From DATKCT01 sp035513055 (GTDB taxonomy: Bacteria > Verrucomicrobiota > Verrucomicrobiia > Verrucomicrobiales > DEV007): a stretch of DNA of 64,000 bases. The stretch spans positions 17,459-81,458 of the forward strand of contig DATKCT010000043.1 of the NCBI GenBank assembly GCA_035513055.1, in the 5' to 3' direction. Position numbers and translations under genes: made by a program. Shown here piece by piece: positions 15,787-25,076 of this stretch. Numbering within the stretch: the stretch's first letter is position 1; each line of letters opens with the position of its first letter. The notes under the pieces were generated by a model. The model was not told the DNA's origin. It did no database searches and saw only the letters and a program-made list of their open reading frames with translations.

Positions 15787-18700
15787 ATGACCTCTCGCCG
15801 TTGTCTTCCGGTGGCGGTTTTTGCCGCGTCGTTGTTGTGTTCCTCGCTGCATGCGGGAGTGCTGGTCGATTTGGATGCCCGGGACCTTCCCGAGGGATCC
15901 GTGACGGCTTGGTTGAACGACGGCTTGCTGGGAGGGAAATTCGAGGCCCGGGGCAATCCCGTGGTGACCGTGATCGACGGTCAGCAAGGCGTGACGTTGA
16001 ATGGAGCGGCTTCGTTTTTGGTGGGTCCACGATCCATTCCGAGCATAGAAGGCGATATGCCGCGATCGATTGCGGCCTGGGTTTACAATCCGGCGATTGC
16101 GCCGGAAGAGACAGTGGTTTCCTGGGGGCACCGGGGCGGTCCGGACGGATCGAATATGTCGTTCAATCACGGCACGCACAACGCCTTTGGTGCTGTGGGA
16201 CACTGGGGAGGGGCCGGTCCGGACCTCGGCTGGGATCCGACGAACAACGGAGTCAACGACGATCCTACCGGGCTTGGGCACGAGGAGACCGGTATTTGGA
16301 GTCACATCGCCTACAATTGGGACGGGTCCACCACGCGGGTCTACACCAACGGGATGGAGAGCAATTTTGAAGAGGGAATCGTTTTGAACACCCATGCCGG
16401 CCAGGTCATCGTGGTGGGGGCCCAGCAGGACGCTAACAATTCCAACACCTTCACCCTGTTTGGCTCGTTGAGCGTCGCGAGCGTTCTGATCTTCGAAGGC
16501 GCGCTAGCGGCGGAAGACATGCTGTTCGAGTTCAACCGGGACGCGGCGCGATTCGGACGCGATCCCAGTCCTCAGCCGGACGGGGACGGGGACGGCATTC
16601 CGGATTTTCTGGAGGAACGTTACTCCTTTCTCGACCCGGCGAACGCCGCCGATGCAGCGGCGGACGAGGATGGGGACGGATTATCCAACCTCGATGAGGT
16701 GCTGGCGCGGACCGATCTCGAGAACCCGGACAGCGACGGGGATGGGTTGTCCGACGGCGATGAGGTCCACGTCTATGACACGGTTCCCTTGAACCCGGAC
16801 AGCGACGGCGACACGTTGACGGATGGAGATGAGGTGAATGTGCACGGAACCGACCCGGCAAATGCGGATACCGACGGAGACACCTTTGCCGATAATGTTG
16901 AGATCAACTTGGGATCGGATCCGCTGGACCCCAACAGCACGCCGAACGCGGTGGTCTTGGCGGTGTCGAACGTGCAGCCGGCGCAGAGTTGGGAAACTCC
17001 AGCCGTGTGGAACGACAGTCAGGCTCCCGTGGCGGGCAAGCAATACTCGGTGATCGGCGGCGTGGCGGATGTGCTGCAGACTCCGGCTGCAAGCCCGGCG
17101 GTGTTTGCTGGCGATTCGTTGCGGATCGCGGGCGCTTCGGCGCAATTGCGGTTGCGTAGCGCACAGACAACGATCGGGAGTTTGATCCTGGGAGGCGGGC
17201 GACTGGCGCACGGGGCGCGAGGTCAGGTGGAATTGCGGGGCGCGATACGGGTGGATGAGGACAGCGTGCTGGACGCGGGCGGACCGGGCAATGTTTTGGT
17301 GATCCGGTCCCAGTTGACGGGAAGCGGGGGCCTCTTGTTTACGCAAGCGACGGTGGGCGACCCCGGCACGGTGGAGTTGACCGGCGTGGCGAATGACTTT
17401 GATGCCGATGTGCAAGTGAGCGGAGTATTGTTGAAGGCGCGCCAACCGGGGAGTCTAGGCGGGGGCGACATCACGCTCATGGCGGGGGGCAGGATCGATT
17501 TTGACTACAATTTCAGCGGGCCGGACTCCAGTCTGTTCGTGCAGGGCGACCAATTCCGGCTCATTCTGGATCAGGAACTGGTCTTCGAACGCTTTGCCGC
17601 CATTCGGGAGGACGGCACACCGTTTTTTGAACTGGCTCCTGGCAGCTATACGGCGGCGGATCTCTTGATCGCGGGATTCAATGAGGAACAGGTCGAGGGA
17701 GACGGCACACTCTACATACTGGGAGAAGATGGCGGGGCGTTGGACACGGACGGGGACGGACTTTTAGACGCTTGGGAGATTGCGGAATTCGGCAATCTCG
17801 ACGCCGGTCCCGGGGACGACGGCGACGGAGATGGCCTCAACAATGAGGGGGAGTTCGAAGCCGGATCCAGCCCCACGGCGGCCGACACCGACTCGGATGG
17901 CTTAAGCGACGGCGACGAGGTGCTGGTCCATGGGTCGAACCCGGCGCTGCTGGACACGGACGGCGACGGAGTGACGGACGGGGATGAGGTCAACCGGATG
18001 GTTGGAGGTGAGCCGGCTCCTACGGATCCGACGCGCCGTGACACCGACGGCGATTTGTTAGACGACGGTGTGGAAACAAACACAGGGATATTTGTAGGAC
18101 CGAACGATACGGGAACCGACCCCTTGGACCCGGACACCGATGGAGACGAGTGGGGCGATGGTCTGGAGGTGTTTAGCGGAACCAATCCGCTCGATCCGGA
18201 TGATCGTCCGGCTTTTGGCGTGGATACGCGGGTGGCGGTGGACGCGGACTTGCTGCCCGAAGGCGAGGTGACGGCGTGGCCTAACTTGGGGACGTTGGGC
18301 GGCGAGTTTACTCCCGAGGATGGACCGGTAACCGTGCAAGTGATCGACGGCAGAAAAGGTGTAACGCTCAACGGCACGAGTTTCTTGCGTGGCCCTGCCG
18401 CTTCGGCCGATCTCGTCGGAGCCAATCCTCGCAGCATCGCCGCATGGGTTTACAACCCGGATATCTTGGAGGAGGAGACTGTGGTGGCCTGGGGCCGGCG
18501 CGGCGGTCCGGACGGGACGAATATGTCCTTTAACCACGGCACGCACAACGCCTTTGGAGCGGTCGGGCATTGGGGCGGCGCAGGACCGGACTTGGGTTGG
18601 GATCCCTCCAACAACGGGGTCAACAACGCCAACACCGGACAGCAGAGAGAAGAGGCGGGCATTTGGAGTTTCATCACCTACACCCAGGACGGGCAAACCA

Positions 18701-20910
18701 CCCGGGTCTACACGAACGGAATTCAGAGCAATTCGGAAAGTCCAATTGTCTTGAATACCTGGGACGTGGACACGAACGGGCAGCCGCTCTCGATCTTGAT
18801 CGGATCCCAGAACGACGCCGGAGGCCTCGCCACGGCCGCGTTGCGCGGATCGATGTCGATCGCGAAGCTCCGCATCGTCGCGGGCGTCTTGGCGGATGAG
18901 GAGATCGTCGACATCTATAACCTCGATGCGGCTGCCTTCGGCCGGGACCCGGTCACGACGGGCGATTCGGACAGCGACGGGCTGGTGGATACCTGGGAAC
19001 TGCAATTCTTTGGGAACCTCTCGCAAAACGGCGCCGGCGATCCCGATTTGGACGGGCTGAACAATGCGGATGAGCAGGCCGCAGGAACCAACCCGCTGCT
19101 GAAGGATACCGATCGCGACGGATTCACCGACGGTGAGGAAGTCGCCGCGGGCACGGACCCCTTGGATATCGGGGATTTTCCGGATGTGGAAACGCAAATC
19201 CTGGTGGATCTGGATGCGACGAGCCTTGCGGAAGGCCCGGTGGCGACCTGGGCGAACGCGGGAACGTTAGGCGGAAACTTTGTGGCTTCGGGCGGTCCGG
19301 TGGTCGAGACGATCGACGGAGTGCGAGGGATTACTCTGGACGGCAGCCAATGGTTCGAAGGACCGGCGAGCACGACTCGCATTGAAGCAGGCGGCGCTCG
19401 CTCGATTGTGGCCTGGGTCTACAATCCGGCCATCGTGGATGAAGAGACCGTGGTCGCCTGGGGCCGGCGCGGCGGACCGGATGGGACCAATATGTCGTTC
19501 AACCACGGTATTCACGATGCGTTCGGGGCCGTGGGTCATTGGGGCGCGCCGGACATTGGTTGGAACAACGAGGAGGAGATGGCGATCTGGAGCTTCATCG
19601 GATACACTCAGGACAGGACCACCACGCGGGTTTACACGAACGGGCAGCTCAGCAATTCTGAAACACCGGTCACGCTGAATACCCATGGCGAGATGGGAAT
19701 CCTCATCGGAGCCCAGCGGGAGCCCGACGGAACGACGGTCAACACGGCGCTGACCGGAACGCTCAGCATCGCCAAGGTCCGCATCTACGATGGAGCCCTG
19801 TCGGGACAGGAAATGGCGGCTCTTTACGATGCCGACGCCCCGTTGTTTGGGCGGGATCCGATCGATCCCGGGACAGTGGACACCGACCGCGACGGGTTTA
19901 CGGACACGGAGGAGGTCGCAGCGGGAACCGATCCGCTGGATCCGGCGGATTATCCGAATGTTCCGGCGAGTTTGCTCGTCGAGTTGAGTGCGGAAGATTT
20001 GCCGTTGGGACCCGTGGCGGTGTGGCCGAACATGGGTGTGCTGGGCGGGAGTTTTACCGCGGCGGGAGATCCGGCGGTGGAAATCATCGATGGAGTGAGC
20101 GGAGTGACCCTAGACGGCGTGGGAGAGTGGTTCGAGGGTCCGGTCAGCGTGCCGAAGATTGAGGGGGCCAGCGCACGTTCCATTGCCGCCTGGGTCTACA
20201 ATCCCGGTCTTGTGGATGAGGAGACGGTTGTGGCCTGGGGCCGGCGCGGCGGGCCGGATGGGACCAATATGTCCTTCAACCATGGGGCTCACGAGGGCTT
20301 CGGGGCCGTGGGTCATTGGGGTGCGCCGGACATTGGTTGGAACAGCGCGCAGGAGGCGGGAATCTGGAGTTTTATTGCCTACACTCAGGACGCCGTTGAG
20401 ACGCGAGTCTATACAAACGGGCAGTTGAGCAATTCCGAGAGCCCCATCACGCTGAATACCCATGGCGGTATGGGAATTCTCGTCGGGGCGCAGCGTGAAC
20501 CGGACGGCGTGGCGGTGAACACGGTCTTGTTGGGTTCCTTGACCGTGGCCCGGGCGTGGATCTATGACGGGGCGCTGTCCGCTGGGCAGGTCGCGGCACT
20601 CTATAACTCCGAGGCGGAGGCCTTCGGCCGGACGCCAATCGACGGCGGGGGTGGAGACGACGGATTCTTCGTGTCGACGGTGAACCGGACGCCGGCGGGG
20701 GATGTGAGTTTGTCTTGGGCTTCTGTGGAGGGAGTGACGGATCGCGTCCAGTTTTCGGAGACTCTGGAGACGGCGAGTTGGGTGGACATCGGGCAAGTTC
20801 CGGGGACGGGCGCCCCGTCTGTGTTTACTGATGCCGATCCAGACCGGACTGGACTGGAAGAGGGCTACTACCGGGTGGTGCGCCCAGCCGGAGGCCAAGG
20901 GGGCGGCTAA
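15787..20910 (+). CDS. Giant secreted protein with four LamG-like modules and Asp-rich repeats
   Basis: This 1707-residue protein starts with a signal peptide (cleavage near SSLHA). Four homologous modules of about 230 residues, each concanavalin/LamG-like, lie at roughly 15856-16566, 18220-18951, 19190-19860 and 19960-20640. Each repeats VTLNG or VTLDG, RSIAAWVYNP, GGPDG, NMSFNHG, GAVGHWG and TRVYTNG. Modules are joined by thrombospondin-3-like calcium repeats (DSDGDGLSDGDEV, DTDGDT) and, after module 1, by an autotransporter-like beta-strand segment (about 16950-17740). The C-terminus (ISNVNRT-like, then DRVQFSETLE) resembles PVC carbohydrate or anchor domains. It is probably a cell-surface or secreted adhesin or glycan-binding protein; no catalytic motif is seen. 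I chose the ATG at 15787 because it opens the signal peptide. Confidence 0.88.
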   Translation: MTSRRCLPVAVFAASLLCSSLHAGVLVDLDARDLPEGSVTAWLNDGLLGGKFEARGNPVVTVIDGQQGVTLNGAASFLVGPRSIPSIEGDMPRSIAAWVYNPAIAPEETVVSWGHRGGPDGSNMSFNHGTHNAFGAVGHWGGAGPDLGWDPTNNGVNDDPTGLGHEETGIWSHIAYNWDGSTTRVYTNGMESNFEEGIVLNTHAGQVIVVGAQQDANNSNTFTLFGSLSVASVLIFEGALAAEDMLFEFNRDAARFGRDPSPQPDGDGDGIPDFLEERYSFLDPANAADAAADEDGDGLSNLDEVLARTDLENPDSDGDGLSDGDEVHVYDTVPLNPDSDGDTLTDGDEVNVHGTDPANADTDGDTFADNVEINLGSDPLDPNSTPNAVVLAVSNVQPAQSWETPAVWNDSQAPVAGKQYSVIGGVADVLQTPAASPAVFAGDSLRIAGASAQLRLRSAQTTIGSLILGGGRLAHGARGQVELRGAIRVDEDSVLDAGGPGNVLVIRSQLTGSGGLLFTQATVGDPGTVELTGVANDFDADVQVSGVLLKARQPGSLGGGDITLMAGGRIDFDYNFSGPDSSLFVQGDQFRLILDQELVFERFAAIREDGTPFFELAPGSYTAADLLIAGFNEEQVEGDGTLYILGEDGGALDTDGDGLLDAWEIAEFGNLDAGPGDDGDGDGLNNEGEFEAGSSPTAADTDSDGLSDGDEVLVHGSNPALLDTDGDGVTDGDEVNRMVGGEPAPTDPTRRDTDGDLLDDGVETNTGIFVGPNDTGTDPLDPDTDGDEWGDGLEVFSGTNPLDPDDRPAFGVDTRVAVDADLLPEGEVTAWPNLGTLGGEFTPEDGPVTVQVIDGRKGVTLNGTSFLRGPAASADLVGANPRSIAAWVYNPDILEEETVVAWGRRGGPDGTNMSFNHGTHNAFGAVGHWGGAGPDLGWDPSNNGVNNANTGQQREEAGIWSFITYTQDGQTTRVYTNGIQSNSESPIVLNTWDVDTNGQPLSILIGSQNDAGGLATAALRGSMSIAKLRIVAGVLADEEIVDIYNLDAAAFGRDPVTTGDSDSDGLVDTWELQFFGNLSQNGAGDPDLDGLNNADEQAAGTNPLLKDTDRDGFTDGEEVAAGTDPLDIGDFPDVETQILVDLDATSLAEGPVATWANAGTLGGNFVASGGPVVETIDGVRGITLDGSQWFEGPASTTRIEAGGARSIVAWVYNPAIVDEETVVAWGRRGGPDGTNMSFNHGIHDAFGAVGHWGAPDIGWNNEEEMAIWSFIGYTQDRTTTRVYTNGQLSNSETPVTLNTHGEMGILIGAQREPDGTTVNTALTGTLSIAKVRIYDGALSGQEMAALYDADAPLFGRDPIDPGTVDTDRDGFTDTEEVAAGTDPLDPADYPNVPASLLVELSAEDLPLGPVAVWPNMGVLGGSFTAAGDPAVEIIDGVSGVTLDGVGEWFEGPVSVPKIEGASARSIAAWVYNPGLVDEETVVAWGRRGGPDGTNMSFNHGAHEGFGAVGHWGAPDIGWNSAQEAGIWSFIAYTQDAVETRVYTNGQLSNSESPITLNTHGGMGILVGAQREPDGVAVNTVLLGSLTVARAWIYDGALSAGQVAALYNSEAEAFGRTPIDGGGGDDGFFVSTVNRTPAGDVSLSWASVEGVTDRVQFSETLETASWVDIGQVPGTGAPSVFTDADPDRTGLEEGYYRVVRPAGGQGGG
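15856..16566 (+). repeat. LamG-like module copy 1 of 4
   Basis: This is the first of four internal coding repeats. It is the most diverged copy, with SWGHRGGPDG in place of AWGRRGGPDG. It shares GGAGPDLGWDP with copy 2, whereas copies 3 and 4 have the shorter GAPDIGWN at the same place. Confidence 0.75.
18220..18951 (+). repeat. LamG-like module copy 2 of 4
   Basis: The second module reads AWGRRGGPDGTNMSFNHG and GGAGPDLGWDPSNNGVNN. It is bounded on the left by DPDDRPAFG and on the right by the calcium repeat DSDSDG. Confidence 0.75.
19190..19860 (+). repeat. LamG-like module copy 3 of 4
   Basis: The third module is shorter (GHWGAPDIGWNNEEEMAIW) and closely matches copy 4, including GQLSNSE, VTLNTHG and MGILIGAQREPDG. 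The two look like the most recent duplication. Confidence 0.75.
19960..20640 (+). repeat. LamG-like module copy 4 of 4
   Basis: The fourth module sits directly after the linker DTDRDGFTDTEEVAAGTD, which is itself repeated before copy 3 as DTDRDGFTDGEEVAAGTD. Module and linker therefore seem to have been duplicated as one unit of about 770 bases. Confidence 0.75.
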
Positions 20911-20957
20911 CCCGTATAGAGAACGCCCCGCGGGCAAAGGGATACCCGCCTCAATCA

Positions 20958-21830
20958 ATGCGACTGATACGGTTTGGAGATCCAGGCTCGGAACGACCGG
21001 GCCTCTTGTTAGGCGAAGGACAGACGGTCCGCCGGATCGATGCGTCTGGATTCGGGGAGGACTACGGTGAGTCGTTCTTTGGCGGGGATGGGTTGGAACG
21101 GCTGCGGGCTTGGGTTGCCGCGCAAGGAGAAGCGGCCCCGGAAGCCGGTCCGGCGATGCGCTTGGGTCCTCCTGTTTGCCGGCCGAGCAAGATCATCTGC
21201 ATCGGCCTCAACTTTCGCGATCACGCCGAAGAAACCGGCGCGGTGATTCCCAAAGAACCGATCATTTTTAGCAAGGCGACCTCAGCGTTGTGCGGTCCGA
21301 ACGACGACTTGATCCTGCCGCGCGGCAGCATGAAGACGGATTGGGAGGTGGAACTGGCCGTGGTGATCGGGAAACGGGCTTCCTATGTCCCGGAGGAACG
21401 GGCGGCCGAACACGTCGCCGGCTATGTCCTCCACAACGATTATAGCGAGCGGGAGTTTCAGTTGGAACATGGCGGCCAATGGGTGAAGGGGAAGAGCGCG
21501 GACACATTCGCGCCGTTGGGCCCGTTTCTGGCGACACCCGACGAATTAAAAGCCCCGGGAAATCTGGACATGTGGTTGAAGGTCAATGGGGAAACGCGGC
21601 AGGAGAGCAGCACGTCGAATCTCATTTTCAGCATTCCCTTTCTCATTTCCTACCTGAGCGGCTTCATGACTTTGCTGCCCGGAGATGTGATTTCGACGGG
21701 GACCCCGGCCGGAGTGGGGATGGGTATGGAGCCTCCGCAATTTCTGCGAGCGGGTGACGTGGTGGAACTGGGGATCGAGGGCTTGGGTTCGGCGCGGCAA
21801 CGCGCTGTCGCGTGGGCCTCAGGACGGTGA
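20958..21830 (+). CDS. Fumarylacetoacetate hydrolase family protein
   Basis: This is a 290-residue FAH/2-keto-4-pentenoate hydratase-like enzyme. Family motifs are CIGLNFRDHAEE, the metal-ligand Glu pair around DWEVELAVVIGK, HNDYSEREFQ, GKSADTFAPLGP and the glycine-rich ISTGTPAGVG. Such enzymes hydrolyse or decarboxylate beta-diketo or oxo acids in aromatic or sugar-acid breakdown; the exact substrate cannot be inferred. It begins 47 bases after the giant gene, in the same direction, and ends just before a tRNA gene on the other strand. Confidence 0.9.
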   Translation: MRLIRFGDPGSERPGLLLGEGQTVRRIDASGFGEDYGESFFGGDGLERLRAWVAAQGEAAPEAGPAMRLGPPVCRPSKIICIGLNFRDHAEETGAVIPKEPIIFSKATSALCGPNDDLILPRGSMKTDWEVELAVVIGKRASYVPEERAAEHVAGYVLHNDYSEREFQLEHGGQWVKGKSADTFAPLGPFLATPDELKAPGNLDMWLKVNGETRQESSTSNLIFSIPFLISYLSGFMTLLPGDVISTGTPAGVGMGMEPPQFLRAGDVVELGIEGLGSARQRAVAWASGR

Positions 21831-21862
21831 ACAGGCGGGACCTGGCTCGGAGTAAGGGGGAG

Positions 21863-21944
21863 TGCTCGAGGCGGGACTCGAACCCGCACGGATTGCTCCA
21901 TACGCCCCTCAAACGTACGCGTCTACCAATTCCGCCACCCGAGC
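21863..21944 (-). tRNA. tRNA-Leu (GAG anticodon)
   Basis: Reading the minus strand, the 82-nt gene folds as a cloverleaf: acceptor GCTCGGG pairs with CTCGAGC (one G-T wobble), D arm GCG-GAATTGGTAGA-CGC, anticodon arm TACGT-TTGAGGG-GCGTA with anticodon GAG, an extended variable region (13 nt) typical of Leu tRNAs, and T arm GCGGG-TTCGAGT-CCCGC. The discriminator is A. The CCA end is not encoded, so it must be added after transcription. Confidence 0.93.
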
Positions 21945-22026
21945 AAAACGAGTCCCGAAGGGGCTTCGAGACGGGGTCAGCAAGAAAGGTGGGAAGACGG
22001 ATTGTGCAAGGGGTTTCTGGGGAAAA

Positions 22027-22812
22027 ATGGCCGTGACCGGAGGGCCGGCTGGTCGAGAATCCGGGGGAACAGCTCCCCTGACCGAGCCTGCCGGCGGCCG
22101 CGCTCCTGGCTATGCCGTCGTGTTGCCGGTGCGCGACGAGGAGGAGAGTCTAGCCGCGGTCTTGGAGGAGTTGGAGGCGGTGCTGGCGGGGGAGAACGTG
22201 GCGATTGCGGTGGGATTGAATGGATGCACGGACGGATCGAAAGCGGTGTTGGATGCGCGCGGCGCCCTCTACCGGGAAACGGAACGGCCGGGATACGGCT
22301 ACGGTTGTTTGGCGGCAATTGAGGCGGCGCGCGAATCTGGATTTCCGCTGGCAGCCTGGATTTTCTACGCGGCTGATGGAGCCAATGATCCGAGGGACAT
22401 TCCCCGCTTGATCGCCCGGCATCGCGGGGGAGCGGAAATGGTCCTGGGAAGCCGGACCCTGCGACCGCACAACTGGAAGACCATGGGTCCGGGCCTCGTT
22501 GCAGGGAACGGGGTCCTGGCGGCGGTGGCCTCGCTGATGGCGAGGCGCGTCTTCACCGATCTGGGACCGTTGCGCTTGATCGGCGCGGACCTTTTTGAGC
22601 GGCTCGATCTGCGGGAGATGACCTACGGATGGACTGTGGAGGCGCAAGTGCGGGCGGCCCGGTTAGGCGCGCGGATCGAGGAGATCCCTGTGAACGACCG
22701 GCCGCGGATGGCGGGTCGACAGAAGGTGTCCGGTCTGGGCTGGAAACACTCTTGGCGAGTGGCCCGCTGCATCATGCAGGCGGCGATCCGGGCGGCGCGG
22801 CGGGAGGTCTGA
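22027..22812 (+). CDS. Glycosyltransferase family 2 protein
   Basis: This is a 261-residue GT-A fold glycosyltransferase. The N-terminus has VVLPVRDEEESLAAVL, then GLNGCTDGS, and the metal-binding Asp region reads FYAADGANDPRDIP. The C-terminal half has YGWTVEAQVRAARLG and the family phrase VNDRPRMAGRQKVSG, close to dolichyl-phosphate-mannose or glucose synthase-like GT2 proteins. No C-terminal membrane helices are seen. I chose the ATG at 22027; the open frame upstream runs through the tRNA gene and is not coding. It probably acts in polysaccharide or lipid glycosylation. Confidence 0.88.
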   Translation: MAVTGGPAGRESGGTAPLTEPAGGRAPGYAVVLPVRDEEESLAAVLEELEAVLAGENVAIAVGLNGCTDGSKAVLDARGALYRETERPGYGYGCLAAIEAARESGFPLAAWIFYAADGANDPRDIPRLIARHRGGAEMVLGSRTLRPHNWKTMGPGLVAGNGVLAAVASLMARRVFTDLGPLRLIGADLFERLDLREMTYGWTVEAQVRAARLGARIEEIPVNDRPRMAGRQKVSGLGWKHSWRVARCIMQAAIRAARREV

Positions 22813-22826
22813 GCCGCAGAGCGGGA

Positions 22827-23393
22827 TCACGGTTGCCCGGGATGGACGATGCCCCGCTCGTGATCGTCGAAGGGAACGGGATCGTAGGGTACCCGCCCCG
22901 CGGTTCCCCGCGGCCACGCGGCGCCCTGCCGGATCCAGGTTTCGATCAACGCGAGTTCGGACGGCGTGACGCGGTGGCCTGCGGGAGGCATGGTGTCTTC
23001 GGATTCCTCGGAAACGCGGAGGCCTTGGACGAGCCGGCTATTCTCCGGATGACCCGGCGCGATGGCCGGACCTTTTGGTAAGGGTCGAAAGGCTTGCTCA
23101 GCCGATTCGAGCCCCAGACGGCCGGGCAGGATCACGGTGTTGTGGCACATGACGCATTTTTGCTTGAAGACCGGTTTGATCTCCGCGGCGAAATCGACGG
23201 GGCGCGGGGGGAGCGGGGCGGGATCGTTCAAAGAGGGCAGGGTGGAGTCTGGAGCGTTCCCGGGACTATGGCATCCGGCTAGGGTCATCCATCCAAGCAG
23301 AGCCAGCGCGGCGCCGGCAGTGAAGTCACGTGGGTGCAGAGGGTGGCGGCTGCGTATTTGCCCGGTAGCAGTTTTGGCTCCGACGGGTTTCAT
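22827..23393 (-). CDS. Planctomycete-type cytochrome c lipoprotein
   Basis: This is a 188-residue exported protein with a lipobox LAGC after a hydrophobic signal, a Pro-rich linker, then a single c-type heme domain: CVMCH binds the heme, and the Met in DTMPPAGH is the likely distal ligand. The end ALIETWIRQGAAWP is typical of the planctomycete cytochrome c (PSCyt1) module. I chose the ATG at 23391-23393; a longer frame would run into the divergent PQQ gene. The pairing with a PQQ-type propeller gene 114 bases away suggests periplasmic electron transfer, as inference. Confidence 0.82.
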   Translation of the reverse strand: MKPVGAKTATGQIRSRHPLHPRDFTAGAALALLGWMTLAGCHSPGNAPDSTLPSLNDPAPLPPRPVDFAAEIKPVFKQKCVMCHNTVILPGRLGLESAEQAFRPLPKGPAIAPGHPENSRLVQGLRVSEESEDTMPPAGHRVTPSELALIETWIRQGAAWPRGTAGRVPYDPVPFDDHERGIVHPGQP

Positions 23394-23507
23394 TGAGGGA
23401 GAATACCCGGGCGGCGTGATTCGTTCAGCGGGCATCATGAGGATCGAGAGAGATTCAAGGGGCCATTTCACGCTCGATTTGCCGGCCGGCTCCGGTAGGC
23501 TGCTCCC
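23394..23507. promoter_or_regulatory. Divergent promoter region, cytochrome c / PQQ propeller genes
   Basis: These 114 bases separate two outward-facing genes, so both promoters must sit here or in the adjacent coding ends. No confident -35/-10 pair was found. Confidence 0.4.
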
Positions 23508-24785
23508 ATGAGCATTCGTTTCAGCATGGGCCTGATGGCTCTGGTGACCGGTCTTGCGTCCGCGGACGCGGGCAATTGGGGCGCCTGGCGGGGACCCAAG
23601 GGCGATGGCGTCTCTCAGGAGAAGGATTTGGCCCGAAAATGGAGCCGCATGGAGAATGTGCGGTGGAGAGCGGAGCTTCCGGAGCCGGGGAATTCGACGC
23701 CCGTGGTGTGGGAGGATCGTATCTTTGTGACCCAGGCCGTGGGTGAGCGGCGCACCCTGATGTGCTTTCGCCGGGCCGACGGCGCGTTGTTGTGGCAGGA
23801 GGGAGTCGTCACTCAGGAGAAGGAACCGACGCATGCGACCAATCCCTTCTGCTCGGCTTCGCCGGTGACGGACGGCGAACGCGTGGTCGCGTCCTTTGCA
23901 TCGGACGGGCTCTATTGTTACGATTTGGAGGGGAAGGAACTTTGGCGCCGGACGGATTTGGGCCGGCAGATTCATATCTGGGGCAACGGTTCCTCGCCCG
24001 TTCTCCACGGGGATTGGTGTTTTATGAACTTTGGTCCCGGCGAGACCACCTACTTGTTGGCAGTGGACAAACGGACGGGAAAGACCGTTTGGAAACACGA
24101 CGAGGAGACCGGATACGGCCGCCCGCGTGATCCCGAGGTGCAAGGGGGCGAGAGCGGCGACCCGGCCTTCATCGGCTCATGGTCGACGCCGGTGATCATG
24201 GATGTGGAGGGGAGTGCGCAACTGTTGATGAGCTGGCCGCGGCGTTTGGCGGCCTACGAGCCAGGGACGGGCCGGGAACTATGGACGTGCGCAGGCCTGA
24301 ACCCGTTGTGCTACACATCGCCGGTCCATGAGAACGGGATCGTGGTCGTGATGGGCGGGTTCAACGGCATGGCCATGGCGGTGCGGGCGGGTGGAAATGG
24401 CGACATCACAGAGTCTCGCCGTCTCTGGCATCATCCCAGGACGAAACAGCGCATCGGTTCTGGCGTGATTCATGAGGGCCACATTTACATCCACAACGAC
24501 CCAGGGGTGGCCGAGTGTTTCGAGCTGGAGTCGGGCGACTTGGTCTGGGAGGAGCGTCTCAAGGCAGAAGGCGCTTCGGCCCAGAACTGGTCCTCGGTGA
24601 CGCTCGCGGATGGCTACTGTTACACGATCAACCAGGGAGGCGACGCATTTGTGTTTCGAGCCAGCCCAGTTTTCGAGTTGGTGTCAGTGAACCGTCTGGG
24701 GGAACCTGCGAATGCCTCGATCGTGCCCGCACACGGCCAACTGTTTATTCGCACGCATCAGGCACTGTGGTGCATTGGGGGTTGA
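23508..24785 (+). CDS. Exported PQQ-like beta-propeller protein
   Basis: This is a 425-residue secreted protein with a signal peptide (MALVTGLASADA) followed by WGAWRGPKGDG, the usual opening of PVC PQQ-like propellers. Repeated blades carry the A-x-D-x-x-T/S-G-x-x-x-W pattern: ADGALLW, LEGKELWRR, DKRTGKTVWKH, PGTGRELWT, LESGDLVWEE. It lacks the catalytic residues of quinoprotein dehydrogenases as far as I can see, so it may be a structural or BamB-like propeller rather than an enzyme. It is divergent from a cytochrome c lipoprotein gene. Confidence 0.88.
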   Translation: MSIRFSMGLMALVTGLASADAGNWGAWRGPKGDGVSQEKDLARKWSRMENVRWRAELPEPGNSTPVVWEDRIFVTQAVGERRTLMCFRRADGALLWQEGVVTQEKEPTHATNPFCSASPVTDGERVVASFASDGLYCYDLEGKELWRRTDLGRQIHIWGNGSSPVLHGDWCFMNFGPGETTYLLAVDKRTGKTVWKHDEETGYGRPRDPEVQGGESGDPAFIGSWSTPVIMDVEGSAQLLMSWPRRLAAYEPGTGRELWTCAGLNPLCYTSPVHENGIVVVMGGFNGMAMAVRAGGNGDITESRRLWHHPRTKQRIGSGVIHEGHIYIHNDPGVAECFELESGDLVWEERLKAEGASAQNWSSVTLADGYCYTINQGGDAFVFRASPVFELVSVNRLGEPANASIVPAHGQLFIRTHQALWCIGG

Positions 24786-25076
24786 GAGGGTGGTTGGTCG
24801 CAGTCCGGAGTTTCCGCGTCTACTGTGCAGGAAGGGCGTAGAAACACAGAATAAAAGCTTAACTACGCACGTGTTGAGAAGGTTTTTGAGTGTAGTCCGC
24901 GGTTCCGCGTTTACGCGGTCTCGATGGTGGAGAGCCTCCGCGCCCCTGTCGCAAGAGAACGCCCGGACCGCGCCCCACGCTTACCCAACCAACTCCAACT
25001 CCTGGACCCAGGGAGGCGGGCGAAGTTCCCGGACTTTGCGGTTGATGCCTTTCGCGTATGGCTGAGAATGCGCGAC
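24786..25076. other. Intergenic region without recognised gene
   Basis: These 291 bases lie between two plus-strand genes. A short inverted repeat (CCGCGGTTCCGCG ... CGCGG) is present near 24897-24920, not followed by a T tract. I see no RNA gene or convincing reading frame. Confidence 0.4.
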
